A DNA stretch of 7,396 nucleotides from Nitrospira lenta. GTDB lineage: Bacteria; Nitrospirota; Nitrospiria; Nitrospirales; Nitrospiraceae. The stretch is taken from contig CAMDRK010000123.1 of NCBI GenBank assembly GCA_945906715.1, positions 1 through 7,396 on the forward strand, given 5' to 3'. How positions within the stretch are numbered: position 1 is the stretch's first letter; the number at the start of each line of letters is the position of its first letter. The position numbers and the translations under genes were made by a program. Shown one piece after another: positions 6,009 through 7,396 of the stretch. Below the pieces are notes generated by a model. It saw only the letters and a list, made by a program, of their open reading frames with translations. It ran no database searches and had not been told where the DNA came from.

Positions 6009-7031
6009 CTAGGCTGCTTTGGCAGGCCTCCAGCGAAGTCCTATGTTCAGCAGTTCTTGCAACAGGTCTTTATACGTATAACCAGCCTTCTCTGCCGAAT
6101 CAGAAAAATCTTCGTCGTGCGCAATTTGCGGATTCGGATTGGCTTCCAGCACGTACACCTGCCCCGCCGCGTCCATGCGCACGTCGATGCGGGCATAACC
6201 GCTTAGGCCGAGGGCGCGATAGACCCGCTTCGCGAGGTGTTGAATCTCCTCGGCTTTCCCTTCAGGAAGATTTCCGGCTTCCTCTGAACGAATCCCGTAC
6301 TTGGCTTGATACGTACGATTCCATTTGACTCGTTCGGTCGCAATCCGGCGGGCGTCCTCCGGCAGCTTGTCCATCATCAACTCCCACACCGGCAAGACGT
6401 GGACATGCCCATTGCCCATCACTCCGACATAGAATTCGCGCCCTTCGATGTACTGCTCGATGAGGGCGCCAGTCCCGACGCTTGCATGGATGAATTCGAC
6501 TCGCTCCTTGAGTTTATCGTCATCCTGGACAATAGATGCCTGAGAGATCCCAAGCGACGCCTCTTCGGTCACCGATTTCACAATTAAGGGAAACGACAGC
6601 CACTTCGGCCGCTTAACCGTCCGCCCCTGCGGTACCACCATAAACTCCGGGAACGGAATACGATGGAACGAAAACAGCTTCTTGGAGAGGACTTTGTCGC
6701 GTGCCAACATCAAACCACGTGGGTTACAGCCGGTATAGGGCATGTGAAGCAGTTCAAGATACGACACGACATTCTGGTCATACACCGCCACCCCATCGAA
6801 CTCTTCAAGCAGATTGAAGGCGATGTGCGGAATCCAGCCTTCTATAGCCGATCGAAGTACTCCTAGATCGCTCTTGACCCCCAGCGGCTTGACGTCATGC
6901 CCGAGCTTGCGGAGCGTGGTGACGACATCGTATTCCGTCTTCCAGTCGGCTCCTGTCACTTCCTGCCCATTGAGAGGGTCCGGAGGAACCAGGTCTTCGT
7001 GCATTAAGACGAGAATTCGGAGCCGCTTCAT
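6009..7031 (-). CDS. D-Ala-D-Ala-ligase-like ATP-grasp protein
   Basis: A 340-residue cytosolic ATP-grasp protein, which should activate a carboxylate as an acyl phosphate and join it to an amine. The N-terminal domain (1-105) opens with RILVLMHEDLVPP and contains NLLEEFDG (73-80) and PYTGCNP (98-104), matching the substrate-loop and PYTGSG positions of Ddl. The central domain has RDKVLSKKLF (111-120), the nucleotide-binding PLIVKSVTEEASLGIS (148-163) and LIEQYIEGREFYVGVMG (190-206). The metal-binding end has ARIDVRMD (280-287, Asp283) and VLEANPNPQI (294-303, Glu296 and Asn298). Ddl has a LPG turn where this protein has PNPQ, so the substrate may not be D-alanine. ATG 7031 is preceded by AAGGTGG and overlaps the stop of the upstream small gene as ATGA. 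The fold is secure; the substrate is unknown. Confidence 0.88.
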   Translation of the reverse strand: MKRLRILVLMHEDLVPPDPLNGQEVTGADWKTEYDVVTTLRKLGHDVKPLGVKSDLGVLRSAIEGWIPHIAFNLLEEFDGVAVYDQNVVSYLELLHMPYTGCNPRGLMLARDKVLSKKLFSFHRIPFPEFMVVPQGRTVKRPKWLSFPLIVKSVTEEASLGISQASIVQDDDKLKERVEFIHASVGTGALIEQYIEGREFYVGVMGNGHVHVLPVWELMMDKLPEDARRIATERVKWNRTYQAKYGIRSEEAGNLPEGKAEEIQHLAKRVYRALGLSGYARIDVRMDAAGQVYVLEANPNPQIAHDEDFSDSAEKAGYTYKDLLQELLNIGLRWRPAKAA

Positions 7032-7396
7032 ACCGCCACCTTATGTCGCCCGCTACGCAAGTAGTTCATCGTGTGGACGGTCAGCAAGATGGTGAAATCT
7101 AATTTCGCCTGCTCTTCTGCGAGCGGCAGTCGCAGATGGAGCTGACGGCAGCGCTGAATCATGTCCTCCAAGACCTGATCAATCGTGTACTGATATTCGC
7201 CGGTCCAGGCTGCGACTTTGCGGCGCACCTCTCTTCGAAAGCGGTTCAAGAAGGTGGCGGCGCTCAGCTTATCCGTGTGGGCAGGGGCATCGGAAAATAG
7301 TCGCTTCAAGTCTGGATCATACAATGATGGCCGTTCAACCCCGTAATGCCTGCGCTTTCGCTCATAGTGCTCGCGCAAGGTCTTCTTCAGTTCGGA
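7028..7396 (-). CDS. Uncharacterised basic protein coupled to the ATP-grasp gene, 5' end cut
   Basis: The frame is open to the right edge, giving at least 122 codons. A TTG at 7378 could serve as a start, but in-frame codons before it (SELKKT) read naturally into LREHYERKRRHYG, so the real start probably lies at or just past the edge. I do not recognise the family. The visible part is basic and Arg-rich, with RKRRHYGVERPSLYDPDLKRLF near the N-terminus, a middle segment FLNRFRREVRRKVAAWTGEY that could form an amphipathic helix, and a C-terminal TILLTVHTMNYLRSG. There is one Cys, and no signal peptide or clear membrane span. Its TGA overlaps the ATP-grasp ATG (ATGA), so the two are co-translated and probably function together. 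An adaptor, regulator or substrate role are all possible. Confidence 0.75.
   Translation of the reverse strand, partial: SELKKTLREHYERKRRHYGVERPSLYDPDLKRLFSDAPAHTDKLSAATFLNRFRREVRRKVAAWTGEYQYTIDQVLEDMIQRCRQLHLRLPLAEEQAKLDFTILLTVHTMNYLRSGRHKVAV
7036..7042 (-). promoter_or_regulatory. Shine-Dalgarno of the ATP-grasp gene
   Basis: AAGGTGG on the minus strand ends four bases before the ATG at 7031 and lies inside the end of the upstream coding region, as expected for coupled translation. Confidence 0.6.

Noticed and set aside
6663..7095. Plus-strand frames opposite the ATP-grasp gene
   Set aside because: They are antisense to a gene with a complete set of ATP-grasp motifs and show no SD or family character.

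Overview
This is a chromosomal housekeeping segment from a Gram-negative-type bacterium: it encodes an outer-membrane barrel protein with a Sec signal peptide. The mix of moderately GC-rich code, an argD-argF-argG cluster, a zinc-ribbon DUF2628 membrane protein and a Ddl-like ATP-grasp protein recalls Nitrospira (Nitrospirota). That assignment is an impression from gene content and was not tested. I see no mobile element, tRNA, rRNA, CRISPR array or phage gene, and every gene looks intact apart from the two cut by the window edges.

Positions 1-3167 hold three minus-strand arginine genes, read in the order argD (acetylornithine aminotransferase), argF (ornithine carbamoyltransferase) and argG (argininosuccinate synthase, cut by the left edge). 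They are tightly packed: 31 bases separate argD and argF, and argF and argG overlap as ATGA. Together they take N-acetylglutamate semialdehyde and later ornithine forward to argininosuccinate. The deacetylation step between ArgD and ArgF and the final ArgH step must be encoded elsewhere, argH possibly just past the left edge.

A 109-base divergent gap (3168-3276) with a perfect 6-bp dyad separates the arg cluster from a plus-strand zinc-ribbon/DUF2628 membrane protein (3277-3927). A sigma70-like promoter and a strong Shine-Dalgarno (SD) site then precede a short-form cofactor-dependent phosphoglycerate mutase (gpmA, 4037-4642). This gene converges, with only 22 bases between, on a minus-strand 164-residue protein of unknown function (4665-5159). 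The latter is divergent from a small outer-membrane beta-barrel protein (5265-5834), and both have promoter-like hexamers in the 105-base gap between them.

After a 174-base convergent gap with no visible gene, positions 6009-7396 hold a two-gene minus-strand unit: an uncharacterised small basic protein (5' end cut by the right edge) followed by a D-Ala-D-Ala-ligase-like ATP-grasp protein, joined by an ATGA overlap. This pair is the least ordinary part of the window. It may be a ligase acting on an unknown amino-acid or peptide substrate with a dedicated partner, but the sequence alone does not show the substrate.
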